Source of the DNA: Streptomyces pactum
GTDB taxonomy: Bacteria > Actinomycetota > Actinomycetes > Streptomycetales > Streptomycetaceae
Length of the DNA stretch: 64,000 nucleotides
Direction of reading: 5' to 3'
Assembly (NCBI RefSeq): GCF_016031615.1
Contig: NZ_JACYXC010000001.1
Span: 6,014,001 to 6,078,000 of the forward strand
Shown here: positions 43,501 through 51,445 of the stretch, piece by piece
Position numbering within the stretch: the first letter of the stretch is position 1
Layout of the letters: each line of letters starts with the position of its first letter
Notes under the pieces: generated by a model
What the model was told of the DNA's origin: nothing
The model's input: only the letters and a program-made list of their open reading frames with translations
The model's database searches: none
Position numbers and translations under genes: made by a program

Positions 43501-44328
43501 CCTGCGCCGCTCGGCGGGCGCACCCAAGGGAAGCCACGTCTCCGGCGCATACGGGAAAAGCTCGGGGGCGCTGGCGATCCAGTCCGCGAGGATCACCACG
43601 GCCGTCAGCAGCACCTGGGTCGGCTGGGGCAGCCGGACCTCGCGCCAGGACGGCCACAGGTCCGCCACCCCGGTCAGTTCGGCACACCAGTCCAGCAACT
43701 CGTACTGGGTCCGGCGCCACAGGTCCTCACTCGGTCCCGGATGCCGCACGAGGTTGGGCCGTAATTGCAGGTCATGGATCTGCTGGCTGCCCGGGGGCAC
43801 TCCGTGGTGCCCTCCGGCCACCACCGCGAACTGCCCCGCCGCGCGGGATCCCAGCTTGAACCGCTCCCCGAGCCATTCCTGGAGCACCAGCTGCCCCGCC
43901 AACCCGTGCGGCGCCAGCCTTCTGTCCTGGCCGTATGCCGAGGCGGTGGGCATGTCCAGGCCGTGATCCCGCATGCAATCGGCCAACCGTTCGACCTGGC
44001 AGGCGAAGGCGGGTGTGCACTTGCCGATGTCGTGGGAGGCCGCCAGGAAGCACACCAGCCGCGAGGCAACCTCGTCGCCCCCTGGGAAGGGCTCCGATAT
44101 CTGGCGCTTGACGGACGCGGGCAGCCACTCGTGCCACAACTTCCCCGCCACGGAGCCGCTGTCGGCCATGTGCCGCCAGAGCGGCAGCCAACCGTCGGTC
44201 TTACGGTCGTGCTTGGCCCAGGCGGAGCGGGCGGCGTCGGAGAGGTGCTGGGGAGAGGGTGGTGCCTTCTGAGGGGCCGGGCCCTCGGGGGCGGGGAACA
44301 CGTCAGGGTCCTCCCATGGCGTTTGCAC
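40486..44328 (-). CDS. cas3: Cas3 helicase-nuclease fused to the N-terminus of Cse1
   Basis: A 1280-residue frame. Residues 1-976 are Cas3. The HD nuclease has SHDIGK at 98-103, with HM at 53-54 and GGHHG at 172-176. The helicase has Walker A APMGEGKTEAA from 339, DEVH at 501-504, LLSATLP, and motif VI-type QVVEQSLDVSFD and LLQRMGRLHRH. An 85-residue linker rich in Gly, His and Asp (GHGGRGGGHGGG) leads into Cse1 at about residue 1062 (ARFNLVRDPWLPVQRLDG). Natural Cas3-Cse1 fusions are known in some Streptomyces. A frameshift at about residue 1250 ends the frame early; corrected, the fusion would be about 1611 residues. GTG 44328 has no good ribosome site. Confidence 0.95.
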   Translation of the reverse strand: MQTPWEDPDVFPAPEGPAPQKAPPSPQHLSDAARSAWAKHDRKTDGWLPLWRHMADSGSVAGKLWHEWLPASVKRQISEPFPGGDEVASRLVCFLAASHDIGKCTPAFACQVERLADCMRDHGLDMPTASAYGQDRRLAPHGLAGQLVLQEWLGERFKLGSRAAGQFAVVAGGHHGVPPGSQQIHDLQLRPNLVRHPGPSEDLWRRTQYELLDWCAELTGVADLWPSWREVRLPQPTQVLLTAVVILADWIASAPELFPYAPETWLPLGAPAERRRVRAAWEGLDLPAPWRPELRTAPPEELFSQRFPGLRGAAPRPVQREAVRMAGAMDQAGLLIIEAPMGEGKTEAALAAAEILAARSGAGGLLLALPTRATGDAMFGRLLSWLDALPADGVSSRSVVLAHAKAALNETWAGLLRTGNRAIAAVEPDGDEQRPAPGGNSRGAPRHPAGLHAHQWLRGRKKRLLSSFAVGTVDQVLFAALKSRHLALRHLAVAGKVVVIDEVHAYDAYMNRYLDRTLEWLAAYRVPVVLLSATLPAARRKALAAAYAGAEGAAAVVTATDAYPLLTAVSPGRTALTARPSAASGRGAAVVLERLVDDPAVLADRLEAELADGGCALVVRNTVGRVLEAAEVLRERFGDGQVTVTHSRFLAADRAANDAALLRRFGPGGDRPARHVVVASQVVEQSLDVSFDLLVTDLAPVDLLLQRMGRLHRHPSLRPGRLATPRCLVTGVDWRASPPLPDAGSRAVYPGDWTLLRSLAALTPHLDGTPVRLPQDIGPLVQRAYGDEPLGPAAWAEAVTGAEERHRALLAEKRRRADGFLLAPVRRPGRPVYGWLEAHAGDADDSRSGRAQVRDGEETLEVLVVQRRADGRLTTVPWLDGGEEGGRGGLELPTDFPPGRRAAEAVAASALTLPGRFSKEWMIDRTIAELEKFLVPAWQVKECPWLAGELLLVLDERCQTRLAGCVLSYSRAEGLRVAAPGMPGSGPDGHDDGHGGRGGGHGGGHDEGDGRNGQEQQAPGADPDAAARADAPAGGASRNRGPVSRSTADPAGGAHTTDDVPARFNLVRDPWLPVQRLDGTVAELSLREVFANAGTLRRIIGDVPTQEPVLLRLLLAVLHDALEGPAELEDWEELWESPAPFTAALDYLERHAGCFELFDSVRPFFQVAGLRTAKDEVAPLSRIVADVPTGSALFSMRRPEVDHLSFAEAARWLLHAHAFDTSGIKPAMVGDEGRSKAGKVYPPGGWGSMGAPGWGLRRRGHPAGDAAAQPHRVRGRVRGK

Positions 44329-44655
44329 TGCGTGGTTCGGTGGCGATGTCGCGGCAGGAGCCGCGATCCGCCGGCCGGGCGAGCACCCCGTCGCTCGAAG
44401 TGCCCGCCAGGCCCCCTGTGCTCAAGGCCTACGGCTCGACAACCCGTCCGCGACCACGAGTGCCGCCCGTGCACAGGGGCGGTGGTCCGAGGTTGCGAGC
44501 AGGGGAGTGGTCAGGGCCCGGACAGGGGGCATGAGCGACTGACCAGTAGCAACGCGGCTCTGCATGGGTAGTATCACCTTCGTTCTTCTTCCTTACCTGG
44601 GTTGGAGAACGGGCCGGACTCGGCCTGCTCCGCTGGCACGGATCAGGCAACGACG
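44329..44655 (-). promoter_or_regulatory. Upstream region of the cas operon with an AT-rich island
   Basis: No gene seen. The AT-rich patch 44565-44605, read on the minus strand, gives GGTAAGGAAGAAGAACGAAG followed by GTGATACTACCC. It is the most promoter-like stretch before cas3, with about 240 bp of untranslated leader. A precise -35/-10 could not be fixed. Confidence 0.4.
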
Positions 44656-44686
44656 AGTCCGGCCCTCTGCGTTCGAGGGCCGGACT
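44656..44686. terminator. Strong 12-bp hairpin upstream of the cas operon
   Basis: AGTCCGGCCCTC (44656-44667) and GAGGGCCGGACT (44675-44686) form a perfect stem with the loop TGCGTTC. It could terminate a short minus-strand transcript starting beyond 44740, or act as an insulating terminator before the cas promoter. Confidence 0.55.
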
Positions 44687-44769
44687 GTGGCCCGGCGAGA
44701 CGAGCCTATGGCGCGGTGAACGCCCGTGGACCGTTTCCGGACACGTTGAGTTGGGGCGTGTGCAGAGAG

Positions 44770-44778
44770 ATGTACCCA
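44770..44778 (-). promoter_or_regulatory. Seed-match target of the mini-array pseudo-spacer
   Basis: On the minus strand 44778-44770 reads TGGGTACAT, identical to the first nine bases of the mini-array spacer, and is preceded 5' by AAC (PAM-like AAN). After base 9 the match becomes patchy. Confidence 0.45.
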
Positions 44779-44832
44779 GTTGCTGACTAGCGGCGCAGGG
44801 CCCACCTGGCGGAGACAGCTGCCGGAGACGCC

Positions 44833-44910
44833 GCCCCCAGCCCCGCATGCGCGGGGATCACGTAGCCGAAACATGTACCCAAGGGCCACCCCCGCGTGCG
44901 CGGGGACCAG
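44833..44910 (-). CRISPR. Degenerate two-repeat mini-array (CreR/CreA-like candidate)
   Basis: Two units match the main-array repeat at 26 of 29 (44882-44910) and 23 of 29 (44833-44861) positions. They enclose a 20-nt pseudo-spacer, TGGGTACATGTTTCGGCTAC on the minus strand. They share the orientation of the main array and lie 500 bp upstream of cas3. Changes such as GGGGATCAC for GGGGACCAC keep the palindromic GCGC core. The short spacer and its nearby seed match argue for a regulatory crRNA-like RNA over a simple array remnant, but both are possible. Confidence 0.6.
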
Positions 44911-45055
44911 CATCGGTGGCCGGCCGGCCCGCTCACGGGGAGCGGGAATCATCACCGGCTGTACGGCGACCACACTACGACCTCGCCGAGTGGGGTGTGC
45001 GCCGCACCACGGACCGCTGGGCGCCGGTGGCCCGGGGACCGGGTGGGGCCGTTGC

Positions 45056-46246
45056 CTACAGCCAGTCCCGTCGCTTGAAGACCAGGTACAGGCTCACGCA
45101 CACCACCGCCATCAGCAGGATCGCGAAGGGGTAGCCGAACGCCCAATGCAGCTCCGGCATGTGGTCGAAGTTCATGCCGTAGACGGTGCCGACCAGGGTG
45201 GGGGCGAAGAGGATGGCCGCCCACGAGGAGATCTTCTTGACCTCCTCGTTCTGCTCGAACCCCGCCTCGGCCAGCGCCCGCATCTCCGCGTTCTGCTGCT
45301 GGGTGACGAGGGTGGCGTTGACCGCGAGGATGTCGGTGAGGGCGGAGCGGAACCCGTCCACCCGTTCGCTGGTGTGCGTCACGTGGTCGGCGACGTCGCG
45401 CAGGTAGCGCCGCAGTTCCTCGTCGGTGCCGTACTTGTCGAAGCCGGCCATCAGGGCGTGCAGCATGCCGACCAGGGGACGGGTCGCCCGCTGGAACTCC
45501 ACCATTTCCCGGGAGAGTTCGTAGATCCTGCGGCTCACCTCCGGGTGCCCGCGGAAGACCTCTGTCTCGATCTCGTCGATGTCGTTCTGCACCCCCGCGA
45601 CCACCGGCGCGTAACCGTCCACCACCGCGTCGAGGATGGCGTACAGCACCGCCTCCGGGCCCAGGGAGAGCAGCTCCGGGTCGGCCTCCATCCGGCGGCG
45701 CACCGCCGACAGGTCGGGGGCGGCGCCGTGCCGGACGGTGATGACGAAGTCGGGGCCCACGAAGACGTGCAGCTCGCCGAAGTCCACCTCCTCGGGGGCG
45801 TCGAGGTAGCGGGCGGCACGCAGGACGACGAAGAGGGTGCCGCCGTACCGCTCCAGCTTGGGCCGCTGGTGGGCCTCCATGGCGTCCTCGACAGCCAGTT
45901 CATGCAGGTCGAACTCGTCCGCCAGGGACCGCAGCTGGGCGTGCCCGGGCCGGTACAGCCCGATCCACGCCATGCTTCCGGGGCCCTCCTCGCGCAGCCG
46001 CCGGTACGTGCCGGCGAGGGTCCCCGGGCTCGCGATCCGGCGGCCGTCGCGGTAGACGGCGGCCTCCTCGACGGTGCGCTCGGGCGCGCCCGCGGGATCG
46101 GGCGGCGGTACCTCCGCGGGCGGGCCGCCGGCCGTGGGCCGGGCGCCGGTCTGCCGCAGCCACGGATACTGCTTGCGCGGCCGTGGCGGCAGCGAGGTCC
46201 GGGCGCCGGAAGAGTCCTCGGGGCCGGGGGCCTTTCCGCTGGTCAC
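45056..46246 (-). CDS. corA: CorA-family magnesium/cobalt transporter
   Basis: A 396-residue CorA-type divalent cation channel. There is a Pro-rich N-terminal 60 residues, the soluble funnel domain (AWIGLYRPGHAQLRSLADEF, VEDAMEAHQRPKLERYGGTL, LHVFVGPDFVITVRHG), the long helix region (YELSREMVEFQRATRPLVGM), and two C-terminal transmembrane helices with the YGMNF signature in VGTVYGMNFDHMPELHWAFG. The end KRRDWL is typical. GTG 46246 has GGAG 5 bases upstream. It stands alone after the CRISPR locus. Confidence 0.93.
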   Translation of the reverse strand: MTSGKAPGPEDSSGARTSLPPRPRKQYPWLRQTGARPTAGGPPAEVPPPDPAGAPERTVEEAAVYRDGRRIASPGTLAGTYRRLREEGPGSMAWIGLYRPGHAQLRSLADEFDLHELAVEDAMEAHQRPKLERYGGTLFVVLRAARYLDAPEEVDFGELHVFVGPDFVITVRHGAAPDLSAVRRRMEADPELLSLGPEAVLYAILDAVVDGYAPVVAGVQNDIDEIETEVFRGHPEVSRRIYELSREMVEFQRATRPLVGMLHALMAGFDKYGTDEELRRYLRDVADHVTHTSERVDGFRSALTDILAVNATLVTQQQNAEMRALAEAGFEQNEEVKKISSWAAILFAPTLVGTVYGMNFDHMPELHWAFGYPFAILLMAVVCVSLYLVFKRRDWL

Positions 46247-46275
46247 CGGTGCTCCGCCTTTCGCCGCTGTCGTCC

Positions 46276-46311
46276 TGTGCCGGTTGTGCCGGTTGTACCG
46301 GGTGCACCGGG
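46276..46311. repeat. Short 9-bp tandem repeat (four copies) upstream of corA
   Basis: TGTGCCGGT twice, then TGTACCGGG and TGCACCGGG. It sits 30 bp before the corA start, in frame with it if the gene began earlier. The rest of 46247-46727 is GC-rich with no gene seen. Confidence 0.6.
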
Positions 46312-46727
46312 TGTCGTGCCGTCCGGGGCCGGTACCCGCGGGGCCGCCCGGTACGGGCCGCGGGCCGTTCCTGGGGTGAACCGGACCCGTTTGTTCCGTG
46401 TGCCCCACCGGCAGGGTAGTACGCCGCCGGAGTGCCGCAGGGGCCGCCGGGTCGGCGCGGGGCCGCCGTGGCGGGCGGCCGTTGCGAGGGGTGGCTGCTG
46501 GGCGGGCGGGACTCCCGGGCGTGCGGTGACGGGGCGGGTGCCGGACGTGAGGGGCTCCGGGGGCGTGGCAGCGGGGGCTTGGTGCCGGGTGTGGCGGCCG
46601 TGCTGGAGGCGCGGTCGCTCCGGGGGCCCGGCCGGCTCGTGGGAGGAGGAGGCCCGCCGGCCGGGACAGTGGCCGGCCCGGGCGGGGCGCCGGACCGATG
46701 CGGACAGCGGTTGTCCGCGAGGCTGCG

Positions 46728-46733
46728 TAGCGT
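46728..46733 (+). promoter_or_regulatory. -10 box for a leaderless transcript of the AlkZ-like gene
   Basis: TAGCGT ends six bases before the ATG at 46740, and no ribosome-binding sequence is present. Confidence 0.45.
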
Positions 46734-46739
46734 GGCGGT

Positions 46740-47852
46740 ATGACGACGACCGGAACCGTGCTGACCACCCGCGAACTGAACCGGGCGACCCTGGCGCGGC
46801 AGTTGCTGCTGAGCCGCTCCGACCGCACCGTCCTGGCGGCGGTCGAGCACCTGGTGGGTCTTCAGGCGCAGGCGGTGAACCCGCCCTACCAGGCGCTCGC
46901 GGCACGGCTCGCCGGGTTCCGCCCCGAGGATCTGTCGCGGCTGCTCGCCGGCCGCGAGGTGGTGCGCATCGCCCTGATGCGTTCGACCATCCACCTGGTG
47001 TCCGCCGCCGACTGCCGCACCCTGCGTCCCCTGCTCCAGCCGGTGCAGGACCGGCTCTTCCGCGGCAACCAGGGCAAGCGGCTGGCCGGGGTGGACCTGG
47101 GGCGGCTGGCGGAGCTGGCCCGCGGTCTGGTCGAGGAGCGCCCGCTCACCTTCAAGGCGCTCGGTGAGGAGCTGCGGAGCCACTGGCCCGACCACGACCG
47201 CCAGGACCTGGCCATGGCGGCCCGGGCGGCACTGCCGCTGGTACAGGTGACCCCGCGCGGCCTGTGGGGCAGGAGCGGACCGGTCGCGCACACCACCGCG
47301 GAGGCATGGCTGGGCACCCCGCCCGGTCCCCGGCCGGAGCCGGACCCGGCCGCGATGGTGCTCCGCTACCTGGCGGCGTTCGGACCCGCCTCGGTGCGCG
47401 ACGTACAGACCTGGTCCGGGCTGACCCGGCTCCGCGAGGTGGTTGAGCCGATGCGGCCCCGCCTGCGGACCTTCCGCGACCCACAGGGGGTCGAGCTGTT
47501 CGACCTCCCGGACGCGCCCCGGCCGGAGGCGGACACCCCGGCCCCGCCGCGCTTCCTGCCCGACTTCGACAACCTGCTCCTCTCGCACGCCGACCGGACC
47601 CGGGTGGTGGACGACGCGGCCCGCCGCCGGATCTGGGTGGGCAATCAGGCGTACCCCTCCTTCCTGGTGGACGGCTTCGTCCGCGGCACCTGGCGTATCG
47701 AGGAGACGGACGACGCCGCCACTCTGGTCATGCAGCCGTTCGCCCCGCTGGCGCCCCGGGACCGGGCGGCGCTGGAGCAGGAGGCCGCCGGGGTGCTGGC
47801 GATGCGCGCACCCGGGGCCCGGCACGAGGTCCGGGTCCTGGCTGAGGGGTGA
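46740..47852 (+). CDS. Winged-helix DNA glycosylase-like protein, AlkZ/YcaQ (HTH_42) family
   Basis: A 370-residue protein starting MTTTGTVLTTRELNRATLAR. It has the HTH_42 pattern LLSRSDRTVLAAVEHLVGLQAQAV, whose QAQ fits the catalytic QxQ motif of AlkZ-type interstrand-crosslink glycosylases. It also has VVRIALMRSTIHLVSAADCR and, near the end, FDNLLLSHADRTRVV. In Streptomyces such proteins can provide resistance to DNA-alkylating natural products, but many are housekeeping homologues, and no biosynthetic cluster adjoins. Translation probably starts leaderless. Confidence 0.87.
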   Translation: MTTTGTVLTTRELNRATLARQLLLSRSDRTVLAAVEHLVGLQAQAVNPPYQALAARLAGFRPEDLSRLLAGREVVRIALMRSTIHLVSAADCRTLRPLLQPVQDRLFRGNQGKRLAGVDLGRLAELARGLVEERPLTFKALGEELRSHWPDHDRQDLAMAARAALPLVQVTPRGLWGRSGPVAHTTAEAWLGTPPGPRPEPDPAAMVLRYLAAFGPASVRDVQTWSGLTRLREVVEPMRPRLRTFRDPQGVELFDLPDAPRPEADTPAPPRFLPDFDNLLLSHADRTRVVDDAARRRIWVGNQAYPSFLVDGFVRGTWRIEETDDAATLVMQPFAPLAPRDRAALEQEAAGVLAMRAPGARHEVRVLAEG

Positions 47853-48029
47853 GCCGGGCCCACGTGACCCGCGCGGAGGCGCGGCGCCCTGGCGGGGCCG
47901 ACCGCGGCCCACCGGAGCCGTACGCCGCACGCTTCGTGCGGGTTTCGCCGCCACCGTCCCGGTTACCCGCACATCCGTGGTGTCCCGGGCCGCGCGCGGC
48001 GGCCCGCGGCGAGGCGAAGGGATCGGCTC

Positions 48030-48530
48030 ATGACTCTGCCGGGGCGCTCCTCGGAGGATGCCGGGTTCAACCCGGTGCGGGCCGCGTGGAACACCGTGGC
48101 GAGCTATCCGGACTACACCCAGGCCCAGGCGGCGGTGGACCGGCTTTCCGACGAGCGGTTCCCCGTCGAGCACATCGACATCGTCGGCTCGGACCTGCGG
48201 ACGGTGGAGAACGTCACCGGGCGGCTCACCAAGGGGCGGGCGGCGGGGGCAGGGGCGGCGGCCGGCGCCTGGTTCGGGCTCTTCATCGGCCTGCTGGTGG
48301 GCCTGTTCACCACCGGCCCCACCTGGCTCGGTCTCATCCTGGGCGGTGTGATCTTCGGCGCGCTGTGGGGTGCCGTACTGGGGTACGCCGGCCACGCGGC
48401 GACCGGGGGCCGCCGGGACTTCGCCTCCGTCCAGCGGCTGGTTGCCACCCGTTACGACGTGGTGGTCAGCGGCGGACTGATGGACCAGGCCCGCACCATC
48501 CTGGAGCGCGCCGGCCTCCTGCCGGACTGA
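48030..48530 (+). CDS. General stress protein 17M-like (YflT domain) membrane protein
   Basis: A 166-residue protein. The N-terminal part (VASYPDYTQAQAAVDRLSDE, FPVEHIDIVGSDLRTVENV) matches the GSP17M/YflT domain. A Gly/Ala-rich hydrophobic segment (AAGAWFGLFIGLLVGLFTTG, then LGLILGGVIFGALWGAVLGY) probably forms a helical hairpin in the membrane. The C-terminal part (SVQRLVATRYDVVVSGGLMD) closes the fold. GAAGGGA precedes the ATG. Such proteins are sigma-B-type stress induced in other actinomycetes; molecular role unknown. Confidence 0.87.
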   Translation: MTLPGRSSEDAGFNPVRAAWNTVASYPDYTQAQAAVDRLSDERFPVEHIDIVGSDLRTVENVTGRLTKGRAAGAGAAAGAWFGLFIGLLVGLFTTGPTWLGLILGGVIFGALWGAVLGYAGHAATGGRRDFASVQRLVATRYDVVVSGGLMDQARTILERAGLLPD

Positions 48531-48792
48531 CACAGGGCCGGTGCACCGGCAGCCCGCCTGCCGCCTGCCGCCCGCTCCCGCCGCTCCACGGCCCACCGGC
48601 CCGGCCGCCGGGCCGACCCCCGGACCGCCGTCCGTCCCCGCGGGCCGTGGCACGCAGGCCACGGCCGCCGGACCGGCCCCGGCGCCCACCGCTCCCGCCG
48701 GACGGGACGCCGTCCGCCCCGCCGCAAACCCGCGGCGCTCCCAGGCCCGCCGCGCCCCTGAGGCCCGCCCACTCCCGGCACCGGGCCCGAGG

Positions 48793-49659
48793 TCAGGGCA
48801 GCAGCCCCGAGCGGCGTGCCGCCACCACCGCCTGCAGGCGGGTGTGTGCCCCCAGCTTCCGCATCGAGGAGCGCAGATAGCTCTTCACCGTCTCCGGCCG
48901 CAGTCCCAGCCGGTCCGCCGCGTCCGCGTTGGTGGCCCCGGCCGCCACACACGCCAGGACGTCCAGCTCCCGCGGCGACAGCTCCACCGCGGGACGCTCC
49001 GGCGCGGCGGCCCCGGGGCCGGCCGCGGCCCGGGCCAGCCGGCCGCACGCCGCCAGCAGCTGGGCCCGCAGCTGCGGATCGGCCACCCGGTGGGCGAGTG
49101 TCCGCAGGTCGACGTGGGCCTCGCGGACCTCCTCCCACACCGCCGGGTCCGCCGCCACCGGTTGCCGGGTCACCGACAGCAGCCGCCGGGCCTCGTCCCG
49201 TACCACCAGCTCCTGCTCCAGCTCGCGGGCCGTCTCCACCGCCGCCGCCACCGTCCGGTCGCCCAGCGCCAGCGGCCGGCGCAGCGCCCCGTACAGCACC
49301 CCGCGCACCCGCCCGCGCACCACCACCGGCACCGCCAGCACCGAGCGCAGGCCCTCGCCGGCCACCGCCGCGTCGTACTCGTGGCTGATCGCCCGGGACA
49401 GCGGGTAGTCGGGCACCGCGATCGGCCGGGCCAGGGTGAGCACCTTGCCGCCCAGGCCGTTGCCGGCCGAGACCGTCAGTCCCCGCAGGGAGGGGGTGGC
49501 CGTCCCGCTCAGTTCGGAGATCCGGAACTGCCGCCCGGCCAGCAGGCCGCCGAACGCGACCGGCAGCCCACCGCGCCGCCGCAGCCGCAGCAGCGCCGTG
49601 CGGACGTCCGCACCACCGTCCGGCTCCGCCACGGCCGCCTCCCGAAGATTTCGCGACAC
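48793..49659 (-). CDS. GAF-LuxR transcriptional regulator of the acyl-CoA ligase genes
   Basis: A 288-residue regulator. A GAF-like sensor domain covers about residues 20-150 (GNGLGGKVLTLARPIAVPDY, SVLAVPVVVRGRVRGVLYGA). A helical linker follows, then a LuxR helix-turn-helix (VELSPRELDVLACVAAGATN, ADRLGLRPETVKSYLRSSMR). The GTG at 49659 diverges from two coupled acyl-CoA ligase genes 83 bp away, so it most likely controls them in response to a small aromatic or fatty acid or its CoA ester. Similar regulator/ligase pairs occur widely in Streptomyces. Confidence 0.9.
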   Translation of the reverse strand: MSRNLREAAVAEPDGGADVRTALLRLRRRGGLPVAFGGLLAGRQFRISELSGTATPSLRGLTVSAGNGLGGKVLTLARPIAVPDYPLSRAISHEYDAAVAGEGLRSVLAVPVVVRGRVRGVLYGALRRPLALGDRTVAAAVETARELEQELVVRDEARRLLSVTRQPVAADPAVWEEVREAHVDLRTLAHRVADPQLRAQLLAACGRLARAAAGPGAAAPERPAVELSPRELDVLACVAAGATNADAADRLGLRPETVKSYLRSSMRKLGAHTRLQAVVAARRSGLLP

Positions 49660-49741
49660 ACCGCACCCCCGTCCGGGGGTGGTGAGACTCAGATCACCCG
49701 TCGCACGATGCTAGCGAGCGGTACGGCAACAAGGAGGACAT

Positions 49742-51445
49742 GTGACGGCAACGAATCCGACAACGAATCCGACCGACGAGTTCCGCGCGGCCCGGGACTT
49801 CCTGCTCCGGCACCGCGAGGACTACGCGGCGGCGCGCGCCGGATTCAGCTGGCCCCGCCCGCCCCACTTCAACTGGGCGCTCGACTGGTTCGACCGTATC
49901 GCCGAGGGCAACGACCGCACCGCCCTGCACATCGTGGAGGAGGACGGCCGGCGCACCGAGGTGAGCTTCGCCGAGCTGAGCGGCCGCTCCGACCGGGTCG
50001 CCAACTGGCTGCGGGCCCGTGGCGTGCGGGCCGGTGACCGCATTGTGGTGATGCTCGGCAACCAGGTCGAGCTGTGGGAGTCCGCGCTCGCCGCGATGAA
50101 GCTGCGCGCCGTGGTCATCCCCGCCACCCCGCTGCTCGGGCCGCTGGACCTGGCCGACCGCATCGAGCGCGGCGGGGCCCGGCACGTCCTGGTCCGGGCC
50201 GAGGACACCGCGAAGTTCGCCGAGGTGCCGGGCGACTACACCCGCATCCGGGTGGGCGGCGCGGCGGACGGCGGCCCGGAGGGCTGGCTGGACTACGCGG
50301 AGGCGCACCGCGACCCGGCGGCCGCGGGCCCGTTCGCCCCGGACGGCCCGACCTCGGCCGACGACCCGCTGATGCTGTACTTCACCTCCGGCACCACCGC
50401 CAAGCCCAAACTGGTCCAGCACACCCACACCTCGTACCCGGTGGGCCACCTGGCCACCATGTACTGGATCGGGCTCCGGCCGGGCGACGTGCACCTCAAC
50501 ATCTCCTCCCCCGGCTGGGCCAAGCACGCCTGGTCCAACCTCTTCGCGCCGTGGAACGCCGAGGCGACGGTCTTCATCCACAACTACACCCGGTTCGACG
50601 CGGCGCGGCTGATGGCGGAGATGGACCGGGCCGGTGTCACCACCTTCTGCGCCCCGCCCACCGTCTGGCGGATGCTCATCCAGGCCGACCTGAGCCAGCT
50701 GGCCACCCCGCCGCGCGAGGTGGTCGCCGCCGGCGAGCCGCTCAACCCCGAGGTCATCGAGACGGTTCGGCGCGCCTGGGGCGTCACCATCCGGGACGGC
50801 TTCGGGCAGACCGAGACCGCCGTGCAGGTGGCCAACACCCCCGGGCAGCCGCTGAAGCCCGGGTCCATGGGCCGTCCCACCCCCGGCTTCGACGTGGTGC
50901 TGCTGGACCCGGTCACCGGTGAACCGGGGGAGGAGGGCGAGATCAGCCTGGACCTGTCCCGCCGTCCGGTGGGGCTGATGACCGGCTACGCGGGAGACCC
51001 GGAGCGCACCGCCGAGGTGATGGCCGACGGCTACTACCGCACCGGGGACATCGGCAGCCGGGACGAAGAGGGCTATATCACCTATATCGGGCGCGCCGAC
51101 GATGTCTTCAAGGCGTCCGACTACAAGATCTCCCCCTTCGAGCTGGAGAGCGCGCTGCTGGAGCACGAGGCGGTCGCCGAGGCGGCCGTGGTGCCCGCCC
51201 CGGACCCGATCCGGCTCGCCGTCCCCAAGGCGTACGTGGTGCTGGCCGCGGGCTGGGAGCCCGGCCCGGACACCGCCAAGGCGATCTTCGCCCACTCCCG
51301 CGCCGTACTGGCGCCCTACAAGCGCATCCGGCGGCTGGAGTTCGCCGACCTGCCCAAGACCGTGTCCGGCAAGATCCGCCGTATCGAGCTGCGGGAGCGG
51401 ACCGCGCAGGGCGGCGGCACCGAGTACCTGGAGGAGAACTCATGA
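49742..51445 (+). CDS. AMP-dependent acyl-CoA synthetase (medium-chain/benzoate-type ligase)
   Basis: A 567-residue adenylate-forming ligase. It carries the P-loop [20 protein letters not shown], the A5 motif [11 protein letters not shown]7 [14 protein letters not shown] and A8 [20 protein letters not shown], and the catalytic Lys near the end in [15 protein letters not shown]. The arrangement resembles the medium-chain/aryl acyl-CoA synthetase (MACS, acetyl-CoA-synthetase-like) branch. It activates a carboxylate with ATP and CoA. A strong AAGGAGGACAT precedes the GTG. Its TGA overlaps the next ATG (ATGA). Confidence 0.92.
   Translation: MTATNPTTNPTDEFRAARDFLLRHREDYAAARAGFSWPRPPHFNWALDWFDRIAEGNDRTALHIVEEDGRRTEVSFAELSGRSDRVANWLRARGVRAGDRIVVMLGNQVELWESALAAMKLRAVVIPATPLLGPLDLADRIERGGARHVLVRAEDTAKFAEVPGDYTRIRVGGAADGGPEGWLDYAEAHRDPAAAGPFAPDGPTSADDPLMLYFTSGTTAKPKLVQHTHTSYPVGHLATMYWIGLRPGDVHLNISSPGWAKHAWSNLFAPWNAEATVFIHNYTRFDAARLMAEMDRAGVTTFCAPPTVWRMLIQADLSQLATPPREVVAAGEPLNPEVIETVRRAWGVTIRDGFGQTETAVQVANTPGQPLKPGSMGRPTPGFDVVLLDPVTGEPGEEGEISLDLSRRPVGLMTGYAGDPERTAEVMADGYYRTGDIGSRDEEGYITYIGRADDVFKASDYKISPFELESALLEHEAVAEAAVVPAPDPIRLAVPKAYVVLAAGWEPGPDTAKAIFAHSRAVLAPYKRIRRLEFADLPKTVSGKIRRIELRERTAQGGGTEYLEENS

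Noticed and set aside
44429..44973. Minus-strand frames of 126-139 codons upstream of cas3
   Set aside because: No ribosome site, low-complexity composition, and they run through the hairpin and degenerate CRISPR repeats. A small RNA is more plausible than a protein here.
44943..44973. Possible third, highly degenerate CRISPR repeat ending GGCGACCAC
   Set aside because: Only the last 8-9 bases resemble the repeat and the palindromic core is absent; chance similarity cannot be excluded.
47936..47972. GTGCGGGT / ACCCGCAC inverted repeat after the AlkZ-like gene as terminator
   Set aside because: The loop is 21 nt and the stem only 8 bp; too weak to call with confidence.
45900..48689. Minus-strand frame of 929 codons spanning the AlkZ-like gene
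   Set aside because: Antisense shadow joining unrelated stretches; the plus-strand AlkZ-like and GSP17M-like proteins are clearly the real genes.
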